Shown here one piece after another: positions 48,455-56,312 of a DNA stretch of 64,000 bases. The position numbers and the translations under genes were made by a program. The DNA lies in NCBI RefSeq assembly GCF_001941845.1, contig NZ_CP018870.1, positions 5,494,001 through 5,558,000 on the forward strand, read 5' to 3'. The notes under the pieces are model-generated. The model worked only from the letters and a program-made list of their open reading frames with translations. It did no database searches and was not told where the DNA came from. Each line of letters begins with the position of its first letter. The first letter of the stretch is position 1. Origin of the DNA: Streptomyces sp. TN58. Its GTDB lineage: Bacteria; Actinomycetota; Actinomycetes; Streptomycetales; Streptomycetaceae.

Positions 48455-49783
48455 TCAGGTACCAAGGACACGCCGCAGGTAGTCGTTGCCGAAGACCCGG
48501 TCCGGGTCGAGGCGGTCGCGCAGTGCGGTGAACTCGCCGAAGCGCGGATAGGCCTGGGAGAGGTACTCCGCGTCCCGCGTGTGCACCTTGCCCCAGTGCG
48601 GGCGGCCGCCGTGCGAGGTGAAGGTGTGCTCCGCCGCCGTGAAGTAGGCCTGGTACGGCGTGCCCCTGTACATGTGCACCGCGATGTAGGCCGTCTCGCG
48701 CCCCGAGGCCGTCGACAGCGCGATGTCGTCCGCCGGCGCGGTCCGCACCTCCACCGGGAAGCTGATCCGCAGCCGGGAGCGGTCGACCGTCGCGCGCAGC
48801 TCCCGCAGCGCCTCGACGACCGCCTCGCGCGGGAGGGCGTACTCCATCTCCACGAACCGCACCCGGCGCGGGCTGGTGAACACCTTGTACGGGATGTCCG
48901 TGTAGGTGCGCGCCGACAGGGCGCGGCTGGCCACGCGGGCGATGGAGGGGATCGTGGCCGGGACCGCGCGGCCCAGCGAGTTGACGGCCTGGAAGAGGCC
49001 GTTGGAGAGCAGTTCGTCCTCGATCCAGCCGCTGACCGGCCCGGGCGGGGCGGCGGGGCCCTGGCTGCGGTTGTTGCGCTTGGTGTTGCAGTTGCCGGTG
49101 TGCGGGAACCAGTAGAACTCGAAGTGCTCGTTCTCGGTGAAGTGCTCCTCGAACTCGGCGGTCACCCGGTCGAAGCCCATGGGCTCCTCACGGGCGGTCA
49201 GGAAGAAGAGCGGCTCCACGGCGAAGGTGATCGCGGTGACGACCCCGAGCGCGCCGATGCCCACCCGGGCCGCCGCGAAGACCTCCGGGTTCTCCTTCTC
49301 GGAGCAGACCAGCACGCTGCCGTCGGCCGTGACCAGCTCCATGGCGCGGATCTGCGCGGCGATGGAGGCCGAGTCCCGGCCGGTGCCGTGGGTGCCGGTG
49401 CTGGTGGCGCCGGAGACCGTCTGCTCCATGATGTCGCCCATGTTGGTGAGCGACAGGCCCTGGGCGGCGAGGGCCCGGTTGAGGTCCTTCAGGGTGGTGC
49501 CCGCCCCCACCGTGACGGTGCCCGCGGCGCGGTCGATCGACCGGATCCCCGCCAGGGCCTGCGGCCGTACGAGGACCCCGTCGGTCGCGGCGGCCGCGGT
49601 GAAGGAGTGGCCGGTGCCGACCGCCTTCACCCGCAGCCCGTCCTCGGCGGCCCGGCGGACCGCCTCCTGGAGCTCCCCGACCGAGGCCGGGGCCACCACG
49701 CGGGTGGGTGTGGCGGTGACGTTGCCCGCCCAGTTACGCCACGCGGTCGCCGTGCTGCCGTTCCGTGCTGTCGCCGTCCCCAT
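48455..49783 (-). CDS. FAD-dependent aldonolactone oxidase, D-arabinono-1,4-lactone oxidase type
   Basis: A 442-residue VAO-family flavoenzyme. The FAD domain (about 1-180) begins with WRNWAGNVTATPTRVVAPAS. VKAVGTGHSF holds the GxGHS loop where many members attach FAD. The C-terminal ALO domain shows YALPREAVVEALREL and ends near GGRPHWGKVH, the diagnostic HWGK motif of sugar-lactone oxidases. A short-chain aldonolactone or alditol is the likely donor, with O2 or a carrier as acceptor. ATG 49783 has GGAGGAG upstream. It overlaps the MFS gene by 50 bp on the same strand, so the two may form a transcription unit. Confidence 0.88.
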   Translation of the reverse strand: MGTATARNGSTATAWRNWAGNVTATPTRVVAPASVGELQEAVRRAAEDGLRVKAVGTGHSFTAAAATDGVLVRPQALAGIRSIDRAAGTVTVGAGTTLKDLNRALAAQGLSLTNMGDIMEQTVSGATSTGTHGTGRDSASIAAQIRAMELVTADGSVLVCSEKENPEVFAAARVGIGALGVVTAITFAVEPLFFLTAREEPMGFDRVTAEFEEHFTENEHFEFYWFPHTGNCNTKRNNRSQGPAAPPGPVSGWIEDELLSNGLFQAVNSLGRAVPATIPSIARVASRALSARTYTDIPYKVFTSPRRVRFVEMEYALPREAVVEALRELRATVDRSRLRISFPVEVRTAPADDIALSTASGRETAYIAVHMYRGTPYQAYFTAAEHTFTSHGGRPHWGKVHTRDAEYLSQAYPRFGEFTALRDRLDPDRVFGNDYLRRVLGT

Positions 49784-50990
49784 CGGTTGCTGGCTCCTCC
49801 CCTTGCGCCGGCCTCGTCAGCCGGCGGTATCCCGCGAACGCCACCGCCGCCGCGGCCGCCCCCGCCGAGATGGAGACGACGTACCCGGTCCGCGCGCCGG
49901 CCGCGTCGACGACCCAGCCGGTCACGGAGGACCCCAGCGCGATACCGACCGCGAGGCCGGTGCTGATCCAGGTCATGCCCTCGGTCAGCTTCGCGTGTGG
50001 TACGTGCGCCTCGATCAGGGCCATCGTGGTGATCATCGTGGGAGCGATGGCGAGGCCCGAGACGAAGAGCGCCACGGCCAGAAACGGAAGGTTCCCGGCC
50101 AGTAGGAGGGGGATCATACTCACGGCCATCGCACATACGCCCAGTACCCAGCGCACTTCCGTACGGCCCTTGAGGTGGAGCAGCCCGAAGACGATGCCCG
50201 CCAGACAGGATCCGGCCGCCCAGATGGCCAGGATGAAGCTTGCGGCGGACTTCTGGCCCTGCTCCTCGGCGAAGGCCAGCGTGGAGACGTCGATGGAGCC
50301 GAAGATCGCGCCGGTCGCCACGAACGTGGCCGTCAGGACCTGCAGGCCGGGGGAGCGCAGGGCCGAGGTGCGGCTGCCGTCCTGCGTGCGCGGGTGCGGC
50401 GCGGGCTCGGTGGACCGCTGCGCGGTGAGCAGCCAGACGCCGACGAGCAGGCAGACGGCGGCGATCAGCGGGCCGGCCTCGGGGAACCAGGTGGTGGACA
50501 GTCCGATGGCGATGATCGGGCCGAAGATGAAGCACACCTCGTCGACGACGGACTCGAAGGAGTACGCGGTGTGCAGTTCGCGCGGTGAGTCGCGGTAGAT
50601 GACGGTCCACCGGGCGCGGACCATCGACCCGACGCTGGGCACGCAGCCGGCCACTGCCGCGCAGACGAAAAGGGTCCAGTCGGGCCAGCCGTTCGCCGCT
50701 GCCACCAGCAGCACGGCGACAGCGGCCACACAGATCAGGGTGGCGGGGCGGAGCACCGCCCGCTGCCCGTGCTGGTCCACCAGCCGGGACACCTGTGGGC
50801 CGACCACGGCCGCGGCGAGGGCGAGGGTGCCGGTCAGGGCGCTCGCCATGGCGTAGCGGCCGGTGATCTCGGAGATCATCGTCAGGATGCCGACGCCGAC
50901 CATGGATATCGGCAGGCGGCCGATCAGGCCGGCGGCGCTGAACCCCTTGGTGCCGGGGGCCGCGAAAATCGCGCGGTAGGGACTGGGCAA
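49734..50990 (-). CDS. Major facilitator superfamily transporter
   Basis: A 418-residue MFS exporter with 12 predicted helices. The N-terminal half has TKGFSAAGLIGRLPISMVGV, LVDQHGQRAVLRP (motif A-like loop) and VPSVGSMVRARW. The central loop is short and hydrophilic (STEPAPHPRTQDG), as in drug:H+ antiporters. TTG 50990 is chosen because GGAGG lies five bases upstream; extension to 51089 would add non-coding-like sequence. Its end overlaps the start of the oxidase gene by 50 bp. The substrate is unknown. Confidence 0.87.
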   Translation of the reverse strand: MPSPYRAIFAAPGTKGFSAAGLIGRLPISMVGVGILTMISEITGRYAMASALTGTLALAAAVVGPQVSRLVDQHGQRAVLRPATLICVAAVAVLLVAAANGWPDWTLFVCAAVAGCVPSVGSMVRARWTVIYRDSPRELHTAYSFESVVDEVCFIFGPIIAIGLSTTWFPEAGPLIAAVCLLVGVWLLTAQRSTEPAPHPRTQDGSRTSALRSPGLQVLTATFVATGAIFGSIDVSTLAFAEEQGQKSAASFILAIWAAGSCLAGIVFGLLHLKGRTEVRWVLGVCAMAVSMIPLLLAGNLPFLAVALFVSGLAIAPTMITTMALIEAHVPHAKLTEGMTWISTGLAVGIALGSSVTGWVVDAAGARTGYVVSISAGAAAAAVAFAGYRRLTRPAQGEEPATDGDGDSTERQHGDRVA

Positions 50991-51163
50991 GGCGCCCTCC
51001 GTAAGGGACGTGATCGGCCCGTACAGGTTACGACGGCCGATGGGGCACCGCACGGGAGAATGTCCGGAACACCCGGAACTTAGGCTCACCTTACCTGTCT
51101 CGGTGTCCGGCTCGCGGACAGGGCGGTTCTCCCCGGAGCGGGCCGAGTGGCAGGATTCGATGC

Positions 51164-52315
51164 ATGTCAGACCAGCTCCCCCCGCCCGCCGGCGGGCCCG
51201 CCGCCCCCTACGACGCCCTGCTGCTGCTGTCCTTCGGCGGCCCCGAAGGGCCCGACGACGTCGTGCCGTTCCTGGAGAACGTCACGCGCGGCCGCGGCAT
51301 CCCGCGCGAGCGGCTCAAGGAGGTCGGGCAGCACTACTTCGGCTTCGGCGGGGTCAGCCCCATCAACGCGCAGAACCGCGCGCTGCTGGACGCGCTGCGC
51401 AAGGACTTCGCGGAGCACGGGCTGGACCTGCCGGTCTACTGGGGCAACCGCAACTGGGCCCCGTACCTGACCGACGTGATGAGGGAGATGGCCGCCGACG
51501 GACGCCGCCGCATCGCCGTGCTCGCGACCAGCGCCTACGCCTCGTACTCCGGCTGCCGGCAGTACCGCGAGAACCTCGCCGACGCCCTGGCCGCCCTGGC
51601 CGAGGAGGGCGTCGAGCTCCCCCGGGTCGACAAGCTGCGGCACTACTTCAACCACCCCGGCTTCGTGGACCCCATGATCGAAGGCGTGGTGGCGGCGCTC
51701 GACGAGCTGCCCGAGGCGGTCCGGGAGGGCGCCCACCTCGCCTTCACCACCCACTCCATCCCGACCGCCGCGGCCGACGCCTCCGGCCCCGTGGAGGACC
51801 ACACCGAGGGCGGCGAGGGCGGCGCGTACGTCAGGCAGCACCTCGACGTCGCCCGGGTGATCGCCGACGAGGTGGCTGTGCGGACCGGCGTCGCGCACCC
51901 CTGGAAGCTCGTCTACCAGTCCCGCAGCGGCGCCCCGCACATCCCGTGGCTGGAGCCCGACATCTGCGACCACCTGGAGGCCCTGCACGCCGAGGGCGCG
52001 CCCGCCGCGGTCATGGTGCCCATCGGCTTCGTCTCCGACCACATGGAGGTCCTGTACGACCTGGACACCGAGGCCACGGCCAAGGCGGCCGAACTGGGCC
52101 TGCCCGTCGCGCGCTCGGCGACCGTCGGAGCCGACCCGTCCTTCGCCGAGGCCGTACGCGAGCTCGTGCTGGAGCGCGCCGCAAAGGAGCGCGGGGAGCC
52201 GGCCGAGGAGTGCTGGGTGGGCATGCTGGGCCAGAGCCACGACCTGTGCGCGGTGGGCTGCTGCCCGGCGCGCAGCCCCCGGCCGGCGGCCGCGGGCGCG
52301 GACAGCCCCTACTGA
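51164..52315 (+). CDS. hemH: Coproporphyrin ferrochelatase
   Basis: A 383-residue haem biosynthesis enzyme inserting Fe2+ into coproporphyrin III, as in other actinobacteria. The N-terminal block is [18 protein letters not shown], then [17 protein letters not shown] sequence. Metal insertion residues are His in [10 protein letters not shown] and Glu in [13 protein letters not shown] [2Fe-2S] cluster, known in actinobacterial enzymes, could use Cys in YSGCRQYRE plus the C-terminal CAVGCCPA group. ATG 51164 is seven bases after CAGGAT (51151-51156), suggesting leaderless transcription. It is followed by the inositol monophosphatase gene. Confidence 0.92.
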   Translation: MSDQLPPPAGGPAAPYDALLLLSFGGPEGPDDVVPFLENVTRGRGIPRERLKEVGQHYFGFGGVSPINAQNRALLDALRKDFAEHGLDLPVYWGNRNWAPYLTDVMREMAADGRRRIAVLATSAYASYSGCRQYRENLADALAALAEEGVELPRVDKLRHYFNHPGFVDPMIEGVVAALDELPEAVREGAHLAFTTHSIPTAAADASGPVEDHTEGGEGGAYVRQHLDVARVIADEVAVRTGVAHPWKLVYQSRSGAPHIPWLEPDICDHLEALHAEGAPAAVMVPIGFVSDHMEVLYDLDTEATAKAAELGLPVARSATVGADPSFAEAVRELVLERAAKERGEPAEECWVGMLGQSHDLCAVGCCPARSPRPAAAGADSPY

Positions 52316-52380
52316 ACCCCCGCCGGCGGACAGCCGTAGCAGCCGTGCCGGCCGTACGAGCCGTACGAGGAAGAGGAACC

Positions 52381-53184
52381 GTGATTTCGGAAGAGCTGAA
52401 GGCCGAACTGCTGGACGTCGGCATGGAGGCCGCCCGGCAGGCCGGGGCTCTGCTGCGCGACGGCCGGCCGGCCGACCTGGCGGTGGCGGCGACGAAGACC
52501 AGCCCCATCGACGTGGTGACCGAGATGGACATCGCGGCGGAGAAGCTGATCACCGGCATCCTCGCCGAACGGCGGCCCGATGACGGCCTGCTGGGCGAGG
52601 AGGGCGCGGACACCCCGGGGACGAGCGGGGTGCGGTGGGTCGTCGACCCGCTGGACGGCACCGTGAACTACCTCTACGGCCTCCCGAGCTGGGGCGTGTC
52701 CATCGCCGCCGAGTACGGGGGCGAGACCGTGGTCGGCGTCGTGGCGGCGCCGATGCGCGGGGAGGTCTACCACGCGGTCCTCGGCGGCGGGGCCTGGCTG
52801 GGCACGGCCCGCCTCGCCTGCCGTCCTGCGGCGCCGCTGGACCAGGCGCTGGTCGGCACCGGCTTCGCCTACGTCCAGACCCGGCGGGCGCACCAGGCCG
52901 ATGTGGCGCAGCGGATCATCCCGCTGGTGCGGGACGTCCGGCGCGGCGGTTCGGCGGCGCTGGACCTGTGCGACGTGGCCGCGGGGCGGCTGGACGGCTA
53001 CTACGAGCGCGGCCTGAACCCCTGGGACCTGGCCGCCGGCGAGCTGATCGCCCGCGAGGCGGGTGCCGTGACCGGCGGCCGCCCGGGGGAGCCGGCCTCG
53101 GGCGAGCTGGCGCTGGCCGCGAGTCCGGCCGTCTTCGCCTCGCTCCAGCCGCTGCTGGAGGAGGCCGGGGCCTGGCACGACTGA
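52381..53184 (+). CDS. suhB: Inositol monophosphatase family protein
   Basis: A 267-residue Mg2+-dependent phosphatase of the SuhB/IMPase fold. Motif 1 is VTEMDIAAEKLI with GEEG; motif 2 DPLDGTVNYLYGLP holds the metal Asp and Asp-Gly-Thr; motif 3 is PWDLAAGELIAREAGA near the C-terminus. Activity on inositol-1-phosphate or fructose-1,6-bisphosphate is possible. GTG 52381 has AGAGGAACC just upstream, 65 bp after hemH. In Mycobacterium the suhB gene neighbours sigA, whereas here about 52 kb separates it from the hrdB tail. A very strong hairpin follows. Confidence 0.9.
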   Translation: MISEELKAELLDVGMEAARQAGALLRDGRPADLAVAATKTSPIDVVTEMDIAAEKLITGILAERRPDDGLLGEEGADTPGTSGVRWVVDPLDGTVNYLYGLPSWGVSIAAEYGGETVVGVVAAPMRGEVYHAVLGGGAWLGTARLACRPAAPLDQALVGTGFAYVQTRRAHQADVAQRIIPLVRDVRRGGSAALDLCDVAAGRLDGYYERGLNPWDLAAGELIAREAGAVTGGRPGEPASGELALAASPAVFASLQPLLEEAGAWHD

Positions 53185-53196
53185 AACGTGCGGTGA

Positions 53197-53245
53197 ACGA
53201 CGTTGACCCCGGCCGCCCGAAGGGGGCGGCCGGGGTCAACGTCGT
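53197..53245 (+). terminator. 22-bp perfect hairpin after suhB
   Basis: Arms 53197-53218 and 53224-53245 pair perfectly around a five-base loop GAAGG. It stops transcription from suhB and also shields the leftward small gene ending at 53293. No U-run follows. Confidence 0.8.
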
Positions 53246-53292
53246 CTCGGAGTCCGCGCTCGGCAGCCGGGCAGGAGCCCGTCAGCGGCCGG

Positions 53293-53472
53293 TCAGCAGG
53301 AGGGCACGGCGGCCGTGACCGGGACGCCGTGCTCGGCGGCCAGGCGCTGGAGGTCCTCCAGCTCCGCCTGCTCCACTTCCGCGAGGAAGTCGTCGCCCGT
53401 CTCACGGGCGTGCCTGAGATCCGACTGCGTGGCCCTGATGCGGTGCAGGAGACCCGCGGTGAATGCGTCCAT
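53293..53472 (-). CDS. Conserved 59-aa acidic protein
   Basis: A short gene with Streptomyces-like codon use: M-D-A-F-T-A-G-L-L-H-R-I-R then a Glu/Asp/Ala-rich helix TGDDFLAEVEQAELEDLQRL and a final hydrophobic tail with one Cys. ATG 53472 and TGA at 53293-53295 define it; GAGGGGG lies about 12 bases upstream. A protein of this size and pattern sits between the inositol monophosphatase and cutR genes in other Streptomyces, so it is probably real. The helical pattern suggests a coiled-coil or binding adaptor. Its function is unknown. Confidence 0.7.
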   Translation of the reverse strand: MDAFTAGLLHRIRATQSDLRHARETGDDFLAEVEQAELEDLQRLAAEHGVPVTAAVPSC

Positions 53473-53718
53473 GATGGGTTCGCCCCCTCTTCGTGGGTCG
53501 GCGGCGGCACGTGGTGATACCGCCGTCAGGGAGTGGATGGGGTGTCCTCACGTCCTCCCCTGCGCCCCGGGCGCAGAAACCTCCGAAGGCCGGGGAATCC
53601 CCACTTCCGTCCCATGGGCCCCTCCACGACCCGTCTTACAGCCGGTTTACGGCTGAAACGTGCAGGATGTACGACGCAACACAGGTGTGCCCCTCAGGGC
53701 TCGGAGGAAGGAAACGAC

Positions 53719-54372
53719 GTGCGCGTACTCGTCGTCGAGGACGAGCAGCTGCTCGCCGATGCGGTGGCCACCGGCCTGCGCCGGGAGGCCATGGCCGTGG
53801 ACGTCGTGTACGACGGCGCCGCCGCCCTGGAGCGGGTCGGCGTGAACGACTACGACGTGGTCGTGCTCGACCGGGACCTCCCGCTCGTACACGGCGACGA
53901 CGTGTGCCGGAAGATCGTCGAGCTCGGCATGCCCACCCGTGTCCTGATGCTGACCGCCTCCGGCGACGTGAGTGACCGCGTGGAGGGTCTGGAGCTCGGG
54001 GCGGACGACTACCTGCCCAAGCCCTTCGCCTTCACCGAGCTGACCGCCCGGGTGCGGGCCCTCGGCCGGCGCACCACCGTCGCGCTGCCGCCCGTACTGG
54101 AGCGGGCCGGGATCAAGCTGGACCCGAACCGGCGCGAGGTGTTCCGCGAGGGACGGGAGGTGCAGCTGGCCCCGAAGGAGTTCGCGGTGCTGGAGGTCCT
54201 CATGCGCAGCGAGGGGACCGTGGTGTCGGCCGAGCAGCTGCTGGAGAAGGCCTGGGACGAGAACACCGACCCGTTCACCAACGTGGTGCGCGTGACGGTG
54301 ATGACCCTGCGCCGCAAGCTGGGCGAGCCGCCCGTCATCGTGACGGTGCCCGGCTCCGGATACCGGATCTGA
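53719..54372 (+). CDS. cutR: Response regulator CutR
   Basis: A 217-residue OmpR-class response regulator. The receiver starts VRVLVVEDEQLLADA, with phosphoacceptor D51 in VVLDRDLPLVHGD and Lys in YLPKPFAF. The winged-helix DNA-binding domain (about 125-217) has REVQLAPKEFAVLEVLMRSE and VVRVTVMTLRRKLGEPPVI. GTG 53719 follows GGAGGAAGGAAA. Length equals that of Streptomyces CutR, and the cutS kinase starts four bases beyond the stop. CutRS was first linked to copper-dependent melanin formation and to control of secreted enzymes and antibiotics. Confidence 0.92.
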   Translation: MRVLVVEDEQLLADAVATGLRREAMAVDVVYDGAAALERVGVNDYDVVVLDRDLPLVHGDDVCRKIVELGMPTRVLMLTASGDVSDRVEGLELGADDYLPKPFAFTELTARVRALGRRTTVALPPVLERAGIKLDPNRREVFREGREVQLAPKEFAVLEVLMRSEGTVVSAEQLLEKAWDENTDPFTNVVRVTVMTLRRKLGEPPVIVTVPGSGYRI

Positions 54373-54375
54373 CGC

Positions 54376-55620
54376 GTGGCGACCACCCCGGCGCCACCCG
54401 CGGCGCCGCCGAAGCCGACCTGGGACCCCGGCCAGCCCGAGGGTCCCTTCCCGTGGCTGAGGCCGACCATCCGCATACGCCTCACCCTGCTCTACGGCGG
54501 GATGTTCCTGATCGCGGGCATCCTGCTGCTGTCGATCATCTACCTGCTGGCGGCCCAGGCCCTGCGGCAGGGCAACGCCATGCCGTTCCAGATCATCGGC
54601 GGACAGAACGTCCAGGTCTCCAGCCCCGCCTGTCCCGGCGTGGGTGTCGGCCAGTCGTACGACCAGTTCAACGCGGCGATCAGCAAGTGCGCCCTCGAAC
54701 AGCGCCGGCACGCCCTGGACGACCTGCTGAGCCGCTCGCTGATGGCCCTGCTGGGCCTCAGCATCATCGCCTTCGCCTTCGGCTACGCGATGGCCGGCCG
54801 GGTGCTCTCGCCCCTGGGCAAGATCACACGTACCGCCCGCCGGGTGGTCGGCTCCGACCTGACCCGGCGGATCGAGCTGGACGGCCCGGACGACGAGCTC
54901 AAGGAGCTCGCCGACACCTTCGACGAGATGCTGGACCGGCTGGAGCGGGCCTTCACGTCCCAGCAGAGGTTCGTCGCCAACGCCTCGCACGAACTGCGGA
55001 CGCCGCTGGCGATCAACCGGACCCTGCTGGAGGTGCACCTGTCCGACCCGGGTGCCCCGGTGGAGCTCCAGCAGCTCGGCAAGACCCTGCTCGCCACCAA
55101 CGAGCGCAGCGAGCAGCTGGTCGAGGGCCTGCTGCTGCTGGCCCGCAGCGAGAACCAGATCGTCGAGCGCAAACCCGTGGACCTGGCGGAGGTCGCCTCG
55201 CGCGCCGTCGACCAGGTGCGGGCCGAGGCGGACGCCAAGGGCGTGGAGATCCGCGGCGAGCGGGCGCCGGCCGTGGTGCAGGGCAACGGCGTCCTGCTGG
55301 AGCGGATCGCCCTCAACCTGGTGCAGAACGCCGTCCGGTACAACGTCCCGGAGGACGGCTGGGTGGAGGTCACCACCACCGCCCAGCACGATCAGGCGGT
55401 GCTCCTGGTGTCGAACACGGGTCCCGTGGTTCCCGCGTACGAGGTGGACAACCTCTTCGAGCCGTTCAGGCGGCTGCGTACGGAGCGTACGGGCAGTGAC
55501 AAGGGTGTCGGACTGGGCCTGTCGATCGCGCGCTCCGTGGCGCGCGCACACGGCGGCAGGATCCAGGCGATGCCGCGGGAGGGCGGTGGCCTCGTGATGC
55601 GTGTCACTCTGCCTTTGTGA
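54376..55620 (+). CDS. cutS: Sensor histidine kinase CutS
   Basis: A 414-residue membrane kinase. TM1 (about 36-58, LLYGGMFLIAGILLLSIIY) is followed by an extracellular loop of about 65 residues with exactly two Cys (C86 and C105), then TM2 (about 122-142). A HAMP (GRVLSPLGKITRTARRVVG), HisKA with H205 in NASHELRTPLAIN and HATPase (NLVQNAVRYN, GVGLGLSIARSVA) complete it. The two outside Cys suggest a redox or disulfide-sensitive switch, though this is inference from the sequence and family. It shares an operon with cutR. Confidence 0.92.
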   Translation: MATTPAPPAAPPKPTWDPGQPEGPFPWLRPTIRIRLTLLYGGMFLIAGILLLSIIYLLAAQALRQGNAMPFQIIGGQNVQVSSPACPGVGVGQSYDQFNAAISKCALEQRRHALDDLLSRSLMALLGLSIIAFAFGYAMAGRVLSPLGKITRTARRVVGSDLTRRIELDGPDDELKELADTFDEMLDRLERAFTSQQRFVANASHELRTPLAINRTLLEVHLSDPGAPVELQQLGKTLLATNERSEQLVEGLLLLARSENQIVERKPVDLAEVASRAVDQVRAEADAKGVEIRGERAPAVVQGNGVLLERIALNLVQNAVRYNVPEDGWVEVTTTAQHDQAVLLVSNTGPVVPAYEVDNLFEPFRRLRTERTGSDKGVGLGLSIARSVARAHGGRIQAMPREGGGLVMRVTLPL

Positions 55621-55681
55621 GACCCCCCACCCCGTGTTCGCTTTTGGCTGAATGCATGTCTTGTGAATCCATCAGCCCTTG

Positions 55682-55695
55682 TGTGATCGATCACA
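55682..55695. promoter_or_regulatory. 14-bp perfect palindrome TGTGATCGATCACA
   Basis: TGTGATCGATCACA is self-complementary over 14 bases. It is like a Crp half-site pair with a four-base centre instead of six, and differs from the Streptomyces Crp pattern GTG-N6-GNCAC at one position. It lies 62 bp after cutS and upstream of the DUF4193 gene. It may bind a CRP/FNR-type regulator. Confidence 0.45.
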
Positions 55696-55846
55696 GTGGG
55701 TGGTGTCCGGCCATGTGCGTTCGGTGACTCGGCGGCGGCCGGAACGCCCGGGAAGTCCGGGTTTCCGGCCCCCCGAATGGCGGGAAATACACGGGGTGGC
55801 GTTTGTGCAAGACGGCGCCCGGACCGTGTACGGTCCCGGTCGTCAT

Positions 55847-55998
55847 CCCAGCCAATCGCCCCTCAAGGTGGGCGGCTGGGTGTCGATTGAGTAACAGACC
55901 TTGATGTGAGGCAAAATCTCCGCCTCAGGTCGGGCACAAGTCCGGCCTCTCGTGCGTTACGTGCGCTGAGACACCGCTAACACCCAGAGGGGGAGAGC
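55847..55998 (+). promoter_or_regulatory. Structured 5' leader of the DUF4193 gene
   Basis: The 383-bp gap 55621-56003 has no coding frame. Its 3' part is rich in hairpins. Stem A is CCCAGCC (55847-55853) with GGCTGGG (55874-55880), extended by GCCC (55858-55861) and GGGC (55870-55873). Stem B is CAATCG (55853-55858) with CGATTG (55884-55889), mutually exclusive with part of A. Stem C is TGAGGC (55907-55912) with GCCTCA (55922-55927). GAGGGGGAG before ATG 56004 is the ribosome site. The start of transcription is unknown. Two competing folds suggest a cis-acting RNA switch or attenuator. Confidence 0.5.
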
Positions 55999-56003
55999 GA
56001 ACA

Positions 56004-56300
56004 ATGGCAACGGACTACGACACCCCGCGCAAGACCGACGACGACGTCGACAACGACAGCATCGAAGAGCTGAAGGCTCGACGCAACGAGAAGTCGTCCT
56101 CGTCCGTCGACATGGACGAATTCGACTCGGCCGAGAGCCTGGAGCTTCCCGGTGCGGACCTCTCCAACGAGGAGCTGGCCGTCCGGGTCCTGCCCAAGCA
56201 GGCCGACGAGTTCACCTGCATGAGCTGCTTCCTGGTGCACCACCGCAGCCAGCTGGCTCGTGAGAAGAACGGCCAGCCGATCTGTCGCGACTGCGACTGA
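56004..56300 (+). CDS. DUF4193-family zinc-ribbon-like protein
   Basis: A 98-residue acidic soluble protein conserved in actinobacteria. The N-terminal half is Asp/Glu-rich and probably disordered (DVDNDSIEELKARRNE, VDMDEFDSAESLEL). The C-terminus is a compact Cys4 site: FTCMSCFLVHHRSQLA then PICRDCD, spacing CxxC-x20-CxxC. This matches DUF4193 of the dut/DUF3093 cluster (Rv2699c in M. tuberculosis). Zinc binding is inferred; the biological role is not known. The long structured leader suggests strong post-transcriptional control. Confidence 0.9.
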   Translation: MATDYDTPRKTDDDVDNDSIEELKARRNEKSSSSVDMDEFDSAESLELPGADLSNEELAVRVLPKQADEFTCMSCFLVHHRSQLAREKNGQPICRDCD

Positions 56301-56312
56301 GAGGCGTAGGCC

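Noticed and set aside
55682..55695. Confirmed Crp site
   Set aside because: The spacer is four bases and the Streptomyces Crp pattern is violated at one key position, so it is reported only as a palindrome.
55679..55894. Small rightward frame in the DUF4193 leader
   Set aside because: Codon use is unlike the neighbours, and the region is occupied by stems.
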